Assembly (NCBI RefSeq): GCF_900446695.1
Contig: NZ_UAVP01000007.1
Span: 434,001-498,000 of the forward strand
Reading direction: 5' to 3'
Length of the DNA: 64,000 bases
From: Capnocytophaga sputigena
GTDB lineage: Bacteria > Bacteroidota > Bacteroidia > Flavobacteriales > Flavobacteriaceae
Below are positions 34,604-44,115 of this stretch, piece by piece; within the stretch, counting starts at the first letter, position 1, and every line of letters starts with the position of its first letter. Both the position numbers and the translations under genes were made by a program. The notes beneath the pieces are model-generated. The model was not told the origin of the DNA and did not search any database. It saw only the letters and a list, made by a program, of their open reading frames with translations.

Positions 34604-36214
34604 ATGAAAAAAATTAGTCATATATTACTTTTAGTAGCTTTTCTTTTTGTAATGAACATACAAGCACAGAATTATACTGATGCTTTGCGTTATACAACAG
34701 AAGAGCTTACTGGTACCGCTCGTTTTAAAGCAATGAGTGGCGCTTTTGGAGCCTTAGGAGGTGATCCTTCTGCTTTCAACATTAATCCTGCAGGAAGTGC
34801 AGTCTTTAGCGCAAGTGAAATTTCTTTTTCTTTAAATAACAATAACCAAAAAAGAAATATAACCTTTCTTGATAGAAATCACAAGCAAAGTAACAATGAT
34901 TTTAATCTCAATCACTTTGGTCTTGTTCTAACACTACCTGATGCATCACCTACTTTTAAAAGAATAAGTTTTGGATTTAATTATCAATTAGTGAAAACTT
35001 TTGATAATGATAAATTTTCTTATTCAGCTTATAATAGCAAAGGCTTAGATGATTATTTTTTGTATTACGCTACTAAAGGTAATGCAGGTAATCCTTTCAG
35101 CTTTGACACTTTTGCTAATGGATATAATTATAGACACTCTAATCAGCAAGAGGAAATAGGTGAATACTATGCTAAATTAGGACGTACAGAAGGTTATGCT
35201 GCTCAAATGGCTTATTTAGGTTTGATGGCAAATGTTATTTCCCCTCAAACACTTACAGCTACTAATACTACCTATATACCTAGTGGCTATAATCAAGAAC
35301 GTTTAGAAACTTATAGAATAGATCGCTCAGGTTATATAAATAAATATAATTTTAACTTCTCTTCTCAAATAGGTGATTTTATTTACTTGGGAATGAACTT
35401 AAATGTACATAACATTAATGAAAAAACACTTTATAGCTTAAAGGATGAAAATTTTCAAAGTAATAATCCTTTATTGCGATATGCTAATCACAAACAATAT
35501 ATCAATACATTAGGTGAAGGAATTTCATTACAGTTAGGAAGTATAATTAAAATAACCGATGACTTGCGAGTAGGAGTGAGTTATCAATCACCTACATGGT
35601 ACAGTCTCAAAGAAGAATCACGCCAAGTATTATATGCAACTTCAGGAATTGCAACCCGTACGTATGACTATGATGTTGAGTTAGTCAATCGTTATGGAGA
35701 CCCTATTTGGTATGAACGTGAATATAAATTTCGTACTCCTGGTGCATGGACAGCTAGTGCAGCTTATATTATCAAAAAAAGAGCAATATTGAGCGTAGAT
35801 TATACCTATAAAGCCTATGATAATATGAAATTTAGAAGTAACAATATGAAAGCGGAGAATACTATTATCCAAAACGAATTAGGTGACACTTCTTCCTTGC
35901 GAGTGGGGGGGGAATTCCGTATCCCTTTTAAATTGTTAAAAGAACAAGAAGCAAGCAGAAACTACGTAAGTCTCCGTGCAGGTTATCGTTACGAGCAAAG
36001 TCCATATCGCAAAGCTATAGCTACTGTAGGTGACCTTACAGGTTATTCGTTTGGAGCAGGAGTTACTTTAGGTGGTATTCGTTTAGATGCCTCTTATGAT
36101 ATTGCTAAACAAACTAACCTATACCAAATGTACGAAACTGTCCTTACTGATAACGCACAGATCAAATCAACTTATGGTAACTTCTTGTTTACCTTTACGG
36201 CACAGCTCTTTTAA
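34604..36214 (+). CDS. OmpP1/FadL-type outer-membrane transporter
   Basis: A 536-residue outer-membrane barrel of the FadL/TodX group, which take up hydrophobic compounds by lateral diffusion. Signal peptide (MKKISHILLLVAFLFVMNIQ), then ARFKAMSGAFGALGGDPSAF and NINPAGSAVF, the hallmark N-terminal hatch motif. Barrel strands follow and the protein ends FLFTFTAQLF with terminal Phe. Its ligand is unknown (related Bacteroidetes proteins are often labelled hemin receptors). Confidence 0.87.
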   Translation: MKKISHILLLVAFLFVMNIQAQNYTDALRYTTEELTGTARFKAMSGAFGALGGDPSAFNINPAGSAVFSASEISFSLNNNNQKRNITFLDRNHKQSNNDFNLNHFGLVLTLPDASPTFKRISFGFNYQLVKTFDNDKFSYSAYNSKGLDDYFLYYATKGNAGNPFSFDTFANGYNYRHSNQQEEIGEYYAKLGRTEGYAAQMAYLGLMANVISPQTLTATNTTYIPSGYNQERLETYRIDRSGYINKYNFNFSSQIGDFIYLGMNLNVHNINEKTLYSLKDENFQSNNPLLRYANHKQYINTLGEGISLQLGSIIKITDDLRVGVSYQSPTWYSLKEESRQVLYATSGIATRTYDYDVELVNRYGDPIWYEREYKFRTPGAWTASAAYIIKKRAILSVDYTYKAYDNMKFRSNNMKAENTIIQNELGDTSSLRVGGEFRIPFKLLKEQEASRNYVSLRAGYRYEQSPYRKAIATVGDLTGYSFGAGVTLGGIRLDASYDIAKQTNLYQMYETVLTDNAQIKSTYGNFLFTFTAQLF

Positions 36215-36246
36215 TTAAATAATATTAGAATTACTTTTGTATCATA

Positions 36247-36276
36247 TTGTAGGGGCGAATTATTGCAATTTCCCCT
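36247..36276. repeat. Short palindromic repeat, copy 1 (TTGTAGGGGC type)
   Basis: TTGTAGGGGC followed by an interrupted palindrome (AGGGG at 36251-36255 against CCCCT at 36272-36276). A second copy beginning with the same ten bases lies at 37541, so the two flank the methyltransferase gene. Confidence 0.5.
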
Positions 36277-36284
36277 CAAAAAAA

Positions 36285-36318
36285 GAGACGGTAATAAAAA
36301 ATTGCCGTCTCATTTTTA
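36285..36318 (+). terminator. Terminator between the FadL-like and methyltransferase genes
   Basis: GAGACGGTAAT (36285-36295) pairs with ATTGCCGTCTC (36301-36311) with one G-T pair and runs into ATTTTTAG. It ends the FadL transcript, or serves as a leader hairpin 12 bases before the next ATG. Confidence 0.7.
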
Positions 36319-36323
36319 GTATA

Positions 36324-37535
36324 ATGAAATTACACAGAAACTTAGTAGATGCCGTGATAGAGGGGCTTACCTTTATCTTCAATGAAGGGCAATACGCCGA
36401 TAAAGTAGTTGAAAAACAACTCAAAAAAGATAAACGTTGGGGTGCTCGCGATAGGGCTTTCATCGCCGAAACTATTTATGACATCGTGCGTTGGAAACGC
36501 CTTTATGCCGAAATTGCCGAAGTACACGAACCCTTTACAGTGCATAACCTGCGCCGTATGTTTGCCGTGTGGGCAACCCTAAAAAGTATTACCTTGCCCG
36601 ATTGGGGTAACTATTTTGAAGATACGCCTGCTCGCCGAATTAAAGGTAAGTTCGATGAACTTTCTAAACTTAGAAAATTCCGTGAATCAGTACCCGATTG
36701 GCTAGATGCTTTAGGCGTAAAAGAGTTAGGAGAAACGCTATGGACAGATGAACTGCACGCTCTCAATACTTTAGCACCCGTAGTATTGCGTGTCAATACC
36801 CTCAAAACTTCTTTGGAACGTTTGCAACAGTTTCTACGACAAGAAAAAATAGAGACTTATCCTTTGCGAGACTATCCTAATGCCTTGCAATTAGTAGAAC
36901 GGGGCAATATCTTTAAAACCCAAGCCTTTGCCGATGGTCTATTTGAGGTACAAGATGCTTCCTCTCAAAAAGTTGTTCCTTTTATGCAAATAGATGACAA
37001 GGTGAAACGCGTAATCGATACTTGTGCAGGGGCAGGAGGCAAAACACTCCATATAGCCAACCTATTGCAAAACAAAGGTCAGGTGATTGCAATGGATATC
37101 TATGAACAGAAGTTGCAAGAACTCAAACGCCGAGCGCGCCGCAATGGGGCTTTCAACATAGAAACCAAACTCATAGATCCCAAACAACTCAAGCGTATGC
37201 AAGGCACTGCCGACCGTGTGCTTATTGATGCTCCTTGTAGTGGTTTGGGAGTATTACGCCGCAACCCCGATGCCAAATGGAAATTGCGCCCTGAGTTTTT
37301 AGACGAGATACGCGCTACCCAACAAGAAATCTTACAACAGTATAGTAAATTACTCAAGAAAGGAGGCAAACTCGTTTATGCAACTTGTTCTATATTGCCG
37401 AGTGAAAACCACCAACAAGTAGAGAAATTCTTAGCTTCGGAAGCTGGAAAAGATTTTCGTTTAGAAGCTGAAGAAGTGATATTTGCACATCAATCAGGTT
37501 ATGACGGCTTCTATATGGCAAGGCTCGCTTTTTAG
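36324..37535 (+). CDS. RsmB/NOP-type RNA (cytosine-5) methyltransferase
   Basis: A 403-residue SAM-dependent m5C RNA methyltransferase. DTCAGAGGKTLHIANLL is motif I, LIDAPCSGLGVLRRNPDA contains the catalytic-release Cys (PCSG), and YATCSILPSEN contains the nucleophile Cys (TCS). The N-terminal third is a helical NusB-like/adapter domain. It probably methylates rRNA; the exact position cannot be told. ATG at 36324 follows the hairpin; an earlier in-frame start would include it. Confidence 0.9.
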   Translation: MKLHRNLVDAVIEGLTFIFNEGQYADKVVEKQLKKDKRWGARDRAFIAETIYDIVRWKRLYAEIAEVHEPFTVHNLRRMFAVWATLKSITLPDWGNYFEDTPARRIKGKFDELSKLRKFRESVPDWLDALGVKELGETLWTDELHALNTLAPVVLRVNTLKTSLERLQQFLRQEKIETYPLRDYPNALQLVERGNIFKTQAFADGLFEVQDASSQKVVPFMQIDDKVKRVIDTCAGAGGKTLHIANLLQNKGQVIAMDIYEQKLQELKRRARRNGAFNIETKLIDPKQLKRMQGTADRVLIDAPCSGLGVLRRNPDAKWKLRPEFLDEIRATQQEILQQYSKLLKKGGKLVYATCSILPSENHQQVEKFLASEAGKDFRLEAEEVIFAHQSGYDGFYMARLAF

Positions 37536-37540
37536 GTATG

Positions 37541-37565
37541 TTGTAGGGGCTAATGGCAATTAGCC
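37541..37565. repeat. Short palindromic repeat, copy 2 (TTGTAGGGGC type)
   Basis: TTGTAGGGGC followed by GGCTAAT (37548-37554) paired with ATTAGCC (37559-37565). It lies six bases after the methyltransferase stop and matches the copy at 36247. Confidence 0.5.
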
Positions 37566-37594
37566 TTACTATTACAAACCTTTTGCGTCGCTAC

Positions 37595-37643
37595 ACTTTG
37601 CTAAAGTTTTAATTGTTCGTCGTGTTACGACCTTTGGCAAAGT
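37595..37643 (+). terminator. ACTTTGCCAAAG-family hairpin after the methyltransferase gene
   Basis: ACTTTGCTAAAG (37595-37606) pairs with CTTTGGCAAAGT (37632-37643) with one mismatch. The loop has an inner hairpin, GTCGT and ACGAC (37619-37630), like the loop near 5690 in sequence. The T-tract is poor, so it may be weak as a terminator. Confidence 0.55.
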
Positions 37644-37920
37644 TGATTACCTTGATAATCAATTACTTTTAAAGTATCACAATATATTCACAAAATAATT
37701 CACCGTAAGGTGAAAATTTGTGAGATAATATAAAGCGAAGAGTTTTATACAGTCCCAAATTCGTGTAAATTCGTGAAATTCGTGGGAGATTAAAAATATT
37801 TTGCTGATTGTTAAGTGATTAATTATATTGAACTCACATTAATTACTTTTGTAAATTAGGATTGTTAGCAATTACTAAGTAAGTAACTTAGAGGCTTTAA
37901 GACTTTATAAAAGCTTGTTA
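37644..37920. other. Gap between the methyltransferase and DsbD-like genes
   Basis: About 280 AT-rich bases with no credible ORF. The only notable structure is three tandem copies of AAATTCGTG at 37757-37784 (spaced 10 then 9 bases). The dsbD promoter lies at the right end. Confidence 0.4.
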
Positions 37921-37951
37921 TTGCCTATATCATTATTTTGTTGTAATTTTG
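37921..37951 (+). promoter_or_regulatory. Promoter for the DsbD-CtpA-ProS gene run
   Basis: TTG (37921-37923), 20 bp, TAATTTTG (37944-37951). The ATG at 37974 is 22 bases further on. The three following genes are spaced by 8 and 18 bases, so this promoter probably serves all. Confidence 0.65.
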
Positions 37952-37973
37952 CACTCTTAAATAAAACGACCAA

Positions 37974-40001
37974 ATGAAAAAACTCATTACATTACTGCTT
38001 ATTGCTTTTGCAACTATAGCAAATGCTCAAATACACAACCCTGTAAAATGGAAAACAGCGGTTGAAAAAATCAACGATAACGAATACTATTTGGTAGCAA
38101 CAGCTTCCATTGAGGCAGGTTGGAAACTCTACGGACAAAACATCCCACCTAATGGACCGGTACCTACCTCCTTTAAATATACCCAAGAGCCTACTTTTGA
38201 GTTGGTAGGAAAAACTGAAGAGTCAAAACCTATTGTAAAACATGACAAGGTGTTTGATATGGAAATTGCTTATTTCTATAGACAAGCAGTTTTCAAACAA
38301 CGTATTAAACTCTTGGGTGAAGTTACTTCTATCTCTATCAAAGCTGAAGTTGAGTTTATGAGTTGTGACGATAGCAACTGCTTGCCCCCCGATTCAGTAG
38401 ATTTAGAATTTTTCCTTTCAGGGATTGCTGCGGCTAATCAAGGCGCAACTCCTCAGTTTACTTTTGGTAATAATACCGAGGAAAATAACACTGTTCCTGC
38501 AACTACCGTAAGCCAAACTACAGCACCCAAAGCTCCTGTTCAAACTCCTATTTCACACCAAGGTCTTTGGACAATATTCTTTATATCTTTCCTTTCTGGC
38601 TTTGCTGCCTTGCTCACTCCTTGCGTATTTCCTATGATTCCTATGACAGTGAGTTATTTTACCAAACAGAGCAAAACTAAAGCTAAAGGTATCAAAAATG
38701 CTGTAATTTATGGAATCTCTATCATTGTAATTTATGTGTTGTTGGGCTCAGCTATTACCGCTATCTTTGGAGCAGATGCCTTAAATGCTTTGGCGAGTAA
38801 CTTCTGGTTCAACCTCATATTTTTCTTGATATTGGTAGTGTTTGCTATTTCGTTCTTAGGAGCTTTTGAAATTACTTTGCCTAGTTCGTGGAGTACCAAA
38901 GTAGATGCACAAGCCGATCGCAGTGGTTTTGTAGGTATTTTCTTTATGGCATTAGCTTTGGCAATAGTATCTTTCTCTTGTACAGGTCCTATTGTAGGTA
39001 CTTTATTAGTACAAGCAGCTTCTGAAGGTGGAATTGCTCCTATTATAGGAATGTTCGGCTTCTCATTAGCAATTGCCTTGCCTTTTGCCTTGTTCGCTGC
39101 TTTCCCTGGTTGGTTGCATTCATTGCCTAAATCAGGGGGTTGGATGAACACTGTAAAAGTGGTATTAGGATTTTTAGAATTGGCGTTAGCGTTCAAATTC
39201 CTTTCTAATGCCGATTTGGTATTGCAATATCACTGGATAGAACGAGAGGTGTTTATCGCTATTTGGATTGCCGTTTTCGCTGCCTTATCACTCTATCTTT
39301 TTGGAAAAATACGCTTGCCTCACGACGATGCTACCGATCGTATTTCTGTAGGTCGTTTGTTATTAGGCTTGGTAACCCTTAGTTTTACGGTTTATATGAT
39401 TCCAGGGCTATGGGGTGCGCCACTCAACCTTATCAACGCTTTTCCACCCCCACAACACTATAGCGAATCACCTTATGGTGTAGGTTATACCGCTGGAGGA
39501 GGTAGTACAAATGTAGATGAAGGGGCTCTTCCTGAAGGAGCGCACTTGTTCAAACCTCACAATATCGTTACTTTTGATGATTATGAAAAAGGATTGGCTT
39601 ATGCCAAACAAGTGAATAAACCTGTAATGTTAGATTTTACAGGCTGGTCTTGTGTGAACTGCCGTAAAATGGAACAAAACGTATGGCCTAATCCTCAAGT
39701 ACTCGATGCCCTTAGAAATGAAGTGGTATTGATTTCGTTATACGTAGACGACAAGCGAGAACTTCCTGAGAGCGAAGTGAAACCCTCACAAATCAGAGAG
39801 GGCAAGATGATTAAAACTATTGGGCAAAAATGGAGTGAATTTCAAACTCTCAAATATAAAGCTAACACTCAACCTTTTTATGTGTTGATGAATCACCAAG
39901 GAGAGAACTTGGTAGCCCCTATTGGTTATACCCTCGATACCGATGATCCCGATGAGTTTTATCAATGGATAAAACAAGGTATTACTGCTTTTCGCAAATA
40001 A
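37974..40001 (+). CDS. DsbD-like thiol:disulfide interchange protein
   Basis: Carries reducing power from cytoplasmic thioredoxin to the periplasm. Three parts are visible in 675 residues. After the signal peptide an N-terminal domain has Cys131 and Cys136 (SCDDSNC). The membrane domain (about 195-480) has the paired cysteines Cys217 (LTPCVFPMIP) and Cys336 (SCTGP). A C-terminal thioredoxin domain has Cys560-Val-Asn-Cys563 (GWSCVNCRKME). All six redox cysteines expected for DsbD are present. Substrates probably include periplasmic disulfide isomerases or cytochrome c maturation. Confidence 0.93.
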   Translation: MKKLITLLLIAFATIANAQIHNPVKWKTAVEKINDNEYYLVATASIEAGWKLYGQNIPPNGPVPTSFKYTQEPTFELVGKTEESKPIVKHDKVFDMEIAYFYRQAVFKQRIKLLGEVTSISIKAEVEFMSCDDSNCLPPDSVDLEFFLSGIAAANQGATPQFTFGNNTEENNTVPATTVSQTTAPKAPVQTPISHQGLWTIFFISFLSGFAALLTPCVFPMIPMTVSYFTKQSKTKAKGIKNAVIYGISIIVIYVLLGSAITAIFGADALNALASNFWFNLIFFLILVVFAISFLGAFEITLPSSWSTKVDAQADRSGFVGIFFMALALAIVSFSCTGPIVGTLLVQAASEGGIAPIIGMFGFSLAIALPFALFAAFPGWLHSLPKSGGWMNTVKVVLGFLELALAFKFLSNADLVLQYHWIEREVFIAIWIAVFAALSLYLFGKIRLPHDDATDRISVGRLLLGLVTLSFTVYMIPGLWGAPLNLINAFPPPQHYSESPYGVGYTAGGGSTNVDEGALPEGAHLFKPHNIVTFDDYEKGLAYAKQVNKPVMLDFTGWSCVNCRKMEQNVWPNPQVLDALRNEVVLISLYVDDKRELPESEVKPSQIREGKMIKTIGQKWSEFQTLKYKANTQPFYVLMNHQGENLVAPIGYTLDTDDPDEFYQWIKQGITAFRK

Positions 40002-40009
40002 AACAATAA

Positions 40010-41650
40010 ATGAAAAACAAGTACTACATACTCCCAATTCTTATAGGTTTAAGTTTGGCATTGGGGCTTATATTAGGTCGCCAGTTAGCGAACTTCTATA
40101 TTCCCAAACCGCCTCCTCCCGTGCCTATGCCTATCACCGATATAGATACGGTACCAGAAAATCCTTATAAGGTAAAACTCGGCAAACTTATAGACTATAT
40201 TGAGGAAGATTATGTGGATAAGGTAAATACCGATAGCATCGTCGATCTTACCATTAATAGTATTTTGCACAAGTTAGACCCTCATTCCACTTATATTTCC
40301 AAAAGTGATATTCAAGAGGTAGCCGAAACAATGAGTGGTAAATTTGTCGGTGTAGGCATTAGCTTCTATATGTATAATGATACCATTGCCGTCATCAAAC
40401 CTGTTGAGGGGAGTGATGCAATGCACAAAGGTATCCGCTTTGGCGACCGTATTTTGATGGCAGGGCAAGATACGCTGTTTAAAAAACATTTAAACACCGA
40501 TAAAATCAAAAATATCCTCAAAGGTGAAATGGAATCTAAAGTCGATTTGACAATCTACCGCAAAAGCAGCGATAGTATTTTCAAATTGTCTATAGAGCGT
40601 AAATTTATCCCTATTAGGAGTATAGATTGCTTCTACAAAGTCAATGACACACTGGGCTATATTCGTATGAATCGCTTTGCCGAAACCACTACCGATGAAT
40701 TTACATCTGCTTTGAAAGCCTTAGAAAAAGAAGGTATTAACAGTTTGATTTTAGACTTGCGAAACAATTCAGGTGGATTCCTCAATGTAGGTATACAAAT
40801 TGCCGATGAATTCCTGCATAAGAACAAGATGATTGTATTTACTAAAAACAATCGCAAAGAAATTGAAGAAACTTATGCTACTGATGGCGGTCTTTTTGAA
40901 GATAAACCTCTGTTCGTCTTAGTAAACGAAAATAGTGCCTCTGCCAGTGAGATTGTTGCAGGAGCTTTGCAAGATAACGATAGGGGAGTGATTGTAGGGC
41001 GTAGAACTTTTGGTAAAGGATTGGTACAAAGCGAAATGCCCTTACCCGATGGTTCAGCAGTACGCCTCACCACTGCTCGTTACTATACCCCTACAGGGCG
41101 CTCTATCCAAAAACCTTATAATTTGCGCCACCAGCGCCGAAGTTTTGAAATAGATGAGGCTTCTATCCCCGATTCACTGAAGTTTATCACTCCTAAAGGG
41201 AAAGTGGTATATGGTGGCGGTGGAATTTACCCCGATGTGTATGTCCCTATAGATATGAAACCCGAAACTTATATGGTGAACGAGGTGCTCAATTCGGGGC
41301 TTACCAATTTCTTTCTGTTTGAGTATTTAGATAAACACCCATCACAAAACAGACGACCCTCTAAAGCGTATTTCATCACCGATTATAAAATATCAAAAGA
41401 AATGCTGAAAGCCTTTGCCGCTTTCTTAAAAAATAGACGTATCCAAATAGATTTCAATAGAAATATCGGTGATATATCTAAACATCTCAAAGCGAGTTTA
41501 GCCGAAATTTGGTTCAACGACAATGTCGCGGGACTTATTCGTAATCAAAATGATTTTTATATAGAAAAATGTTTGTATTACTACAAAGCAAAACACGCAA
41601 CCGTTTCTCCTCATAAAACAAAAACAAGGAGAAGAACTGCTAATCTATAA
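40010..41650 (+). CDS. S41-family C-terminal processing peptidase (CtpA-like)
   Basis: A 546-residue tail-specific serine protease, anchored by an N-terminal hydrophobic segment (residues 5-24). A PDZ domain (GKFVGVGISFYM to about residue 190) precedes the protease core. LILDLRNNSGGFL is the core strand, NENSASASEIVAGAL holds the nucleophile Ser and GRRTFGKGLVQ the catalytic Lys. The C-terminal 130 residues are an extension seen in Bacteroidetes members. It cuts periplasmic proteins from the C-terminus. It is 8 bases after the DsbD gene and 18 before proS. Confidence 0.93.
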   Translation: MKNKYYILPILIGLSLALGLILGRQLANFYIPKPPPPVPMPITDIDTVPENPYKVKLGKLIDYIEEDYVDKVNTDSIVDLTINSILHKLDPHSTYISKSDIQEVAETMSGKFVGVGISFYMYNDTIAVIKPVEGSDAMHKGIRFGDRILMAGQDTLFKKHLNTDKIKNILKGEMESKVDLTIYRKSSDSIFKLSIERKFIPIRSIDCFYKVNDTLGYIRMNRFAETTTDEFTSALKALEKEGINSLILDLRNNSGGFLNVGIQIADEFLHKNKMIVFTKNNRKEIEETYATDGGLFEDKPLFVLVNENSASASEIVAGALQDNDRGVIVGRRTFGKGLVQSEMPLPDGSAVRLTTARYYTPTGRSIQKPYNLRHQRRSFEIDEASIPDSLKFITPKGKVVYGGGGIYPDVYVPIDMKPETYMVNEVLNSGLTNFFLFEYLDKHPSQNRRPSKAYFITDYKISKEMLKAFAAFLKNRRIQIDFNRNIGDISKHLKASLAEIWFNDNVAGLIRNQNDFYIEKCLYYYKAKHATVSPHKTKTRRRTANL

Positions 41651-41668
41651 AAAGATTTTAAAATATAT

Positions 41669-43147
41669 ATGAGCAAGAATTTAACATCACGTAGTGAAGA
41701 CTATTCTAAATGGTATAATGAATTGGTTGTAAAAGCCGATTTAGCCGAAAGTTCAGGCGTGCGTGGCTGTATGGTAATCAAACCTTACGGCTATGCTATT
41801 TGGGAAAAAATGCAAGCAGAGCTCGACCGTATGTTCAAAGAAACGGGGCATACCAATGCTTATTTTCCACTGTTTGTACCCAAAAGCTATTTTGAAGCAG
41901 AAGAAAAAAATGCTGAAGGTTTTGCTAAAGAATGTGCGGTAGTAACCCACTATCGTCTCAAAACCGACCCTAATGAAAAAGGTAAATTAATAGTAGACCC
42001 CGAAGCTAAATTAGAAGAAGAATTGATTGTGCGTCCTACTTCCGAGGCGATTATCTGGAGTACTTATAAAAACTGGATTCAGTCTTACCGTGATTTGCCA
42101 ATACTCATCAACCAATGGGCAAATGTGGTACGTTGGGAGATGCGCACCCGCTTGTTTTTGCGCACTGCTGAGTTTTTATGGCAGGAAGGACACACCGCTC
42201 ACGCTACTAAAGCCGAAGCTCTTGAAGAGGCTGAAAAAATGATGAATGTCTATGCTACTTTCGTAGAGAACTTTATGGCAGTGCCTGTAATTAAAGGATT
42301 GAAAACTGAAAGTGAGCGTTTTGCAGGTGCCGATGAAACATTTTGTATAGAAGCAATGATGCAAGATGGTAAAGCGCTACAAGCAGGAACCTCACACTTC
42401 TTAGGTCAGAATTTTGCCAAAGCCTTTGAAGTGAAATACGCTACTAAAGAGGGTAAACAAGAATACGTATGGGCGAGCTCTTGGGGTGTCTCAACCCGCT
42501 TGATGGGTGCCTTGATTATGACCCATAGTGATGACAACGGATTGGTATTGCCTCCTAAATTAGCTCCTATACAAGTAGTGATTGTACCTATATATAAAGG
42601 TGAAGAACAATTAGAAAAAGTGCGTACACACATTCAACCTTTGGTAGAAGAACTTAAAAAACGTGGTATTAGCGTGAAATTCGACGATCGTGATACGCAA
42701 TCACCAGGATTTAAATTCCACGAGTACGAACTCAAAGGAGTGCCTGTTCGTTTAGCTGTAGGACAACGCGATATAGAAAATAATACTTTTGAGGTAGCTC
42801 GTCGCGATACCCTTACAAAAGAAACCGTAACAGGTGATCAAATTGTAGCACATATCCAGCAACTATTAGAGGATATACAAGCTAATATCTATAACAAAGC
42901 ATTGGAGTACCGCAATACGCATATTACTGAGGTAAATAGCTATGACGAATTTAAAGAGTTACTCGAAACCAAAGGAGGTTTCCTTTCAGCTCATTGGGAT
43001 GGTACTCCTGAAACAGAAGAACGCATCAAAGAGGAAACAAAAGCAACAATACGTTGTATTCCATTAGATGCCAAAGAAGAAGCCGGAGTATGCATTTATT
43101 CGGGTAAACCTTCTACTAAACGTGTACTATTTGCTAAGGCTTATTAA
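41669..43147 (+). CDS. proS: Prolyl-tRNA synthetase (archaeal/eukaryotic-like form)
   Basis: Charges tRNA-Pro. At 492 residues and without the inserted editing domain of E. coli ProS, it is the short ProS type found in archaea, eukaryotes and many Bacteroidetes. Class II motif 2 is seen in [20 protein letters not shown] and motif 3 in [20 protein letters not shown]; the anticodon-binding domain ([16 protein letters not shown]) and the C-terminal Cys-containing zinc-like region (GVCIYSGKP) follow. The gene is complete. Confidence 0.96.
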   Translation: MSKNLTSRSEDYSKWYNELVVKADLAESSGVRGCMVIKPYGYAIWEKMQAELDRMFKETGHTNAYFPLFVPKSYFEAEEKNAEGFAKECAVVTHYRLKTDPNEKGKLIVDPEAKLEEELIVRPTSEAIIWSTYKNWIQSYRDLPILINQWANVVRWEMRTRLFLRTAEFLWQEGHTAHATKAEALEEAEKMMNVYATFVENFMAVPVIKGLKTESERFAGADETFCIEAMMQDGKALQAGTSHFLGQNFAKAFEVKYATKEGKQEYVWASSWGVSTRLMGALIMTHSDDNGLVLPPKLAPIQVVIVPIYKGEEQLEKVRTHIQPLVEELKKRGISVKFDDRDTQSPGFKFHEYELKGVPVRLAVGQRDIENNTFEVARRDTLTKETVTGDQIVAHIQQLLEDIQANIYNKALEYRNTHITEVNSYDEFKELLETKGGFLSAHWDGTPETEERIKEETKATIRCIPLDAKEEAGVCIYSGKPSTKRVLFAKAY

Positions 43148-43235
43148 TAAAATGTAAAAAAGTATCTCAAAGTGCATTTGTAAAGTGCTGTTTTTCAAAT
43201 GTTTTATAAAATTAGTATATTTTTTTTACATTTTA

Positions 43236-43267
43236 TTTGGTAGGTATAAAAGAATGACTTATTTTTG
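43236..43267 (+). promoter_or_regulatory. Promoter for the outer-membrane protein gene at 43300
   Basis: TTTG (43236-43239), 20 bp, TATTTTTG (43260-43267): a full match to the Bacteroidetes consensus, 32 bases before the start codon. Confidence 0.7.
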
Positions 43268-43299
43268 CCTTATAAATTTTAACTAAAAACATTTATACG

Positions 43300-43986
43300 A
43301 TGAAAAAAATCATTTTATCATTAGCAGCAGTATTTGCTTTTGGTGCTGCTTCAGCTCAAGAATTAGTTTCTTCAAAAGGTGAAGAATATCTACCTAAACA
43401 AGGAGATTGGTCAATTGGTTTTAACGTTGGAAACGCTCTAACTTACTTAGGTCAAGCTTTCAATGGAACAACTTCTAACCCAGGAGACAATCTTTTCAGA
43501 GAAAATGCTAACATTTTGAATTTTCAAACAGGAGCCTTTTCTCAAACAACAAATGTTAATTCTATTTCAATTGTAGGGAAGAGATTTATTGAAGATAACA
43601 AAGCTATGCGTTATATAGCAAGTTTCAATTTTGGTGTTGAGAAAACAAAGGATGTTGATGCTACTAGCAACTTTGGACTAACAGTAGGTCTTGGTAAAGA
43701 GTGGAGAAAAGGAATTACTCGTTTGCAAGGTTACTATGGGGCAGATGTGTTAGTTGGTTTTGTTGCTCCTGCTAAAAAACAATTTGGCTTTGGTGTAGGT
43801 GCACAAGCTTTTGGTGGAGTTGAATACTTCATCTTCCCTAAAGTAGCTCTTGGTGCTCAATACACTTATGGAGTAGCTCTTATTTATACAAGTGACGGAA
43901 ATAAAGAAACTAATACTTTTGGTTTCAATATCGGAAGTAAACAAGGGCTAGGTATTGTATCTGCAACTCTTAACGCTTACTTTTAA
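43300..43986 (+). CDS. Outer-membrane beta-barrel protein
   Basis: A 228-residue porin-like protein. Signal peptide MKKIILSLAAVFAFGAASAQ, then Gly-rich amphipathic strands (GDWSIGFNVGNALTYLG, FGLTVGLGKEW) and a last strand ending in Phe (GIVSATLNAYF), the C-terminal signal for BamA. Function unknown. The strong promoter, strong terminator and codons with little variety suggest high expression as a single-gene unit. Confidence 0.85.
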   Translation: MKKIILSLAAVFAFGAASAQELVSSKGEEYLPKQGDWSIGFNVGNALTYLGQAFNGTTSNPGDNLFRENANILNFQTGAFSQTTNVNSISIVGKRFIEDNKAMRYIASFNFGVEKTKDVDATSNFGLTVGLGKEWRKGITRLQGYYGADVLVGFVAPAKKQFGFGVGAQAFGGVEYFIFPKVALGAQYTYGVALIYTSDGNKETNTFGFNIGSKQGLGIVSATLNAYF

Positions 43987-44006
43987 TAGGTAGTTTATAA
44001 AAATAT

Positions 44007-44045
44007 AAAATAGGCTTCTTGATAAAACAAGAAGCCTATTTTATT
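44007..44045 (+). terminator. Terminator of the outer-membrane protein gene
   Basis: AAAATAGGCTTCTTG (44007-44021) pairs perfectly with CAAGAAGCCTATTTT (44028-44042) over a 6-base loop, with a T-rich tail. It is the strongest intrinsic terminator in the window and could also act on the other strand. Confidence 0.85.
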
Positions 44046-44081
44046 TTTACTTTTATAAATACAACTTGTGATTATTTTTTG

Positions 44082-44089
44082 TATATTTG
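44082..44089 (+). promoter_or_regulatory. -7 promoter element for the OmpA-like gene at 44116
   Basis: TATATTTG fits TAnnTTTG, 26 bases before the start codon; no TTG at the expected -33 distance. Confidence 0.45.
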
Positions 44090-44115
44090 TAGCCAAGAAA
44101 GAAAGATATAATAAT

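Noticed and set aside
41651-41668. T-box or other leader in front of proS
   Set aside because: Only 18 bases separate it from the protease gene, with no fold.
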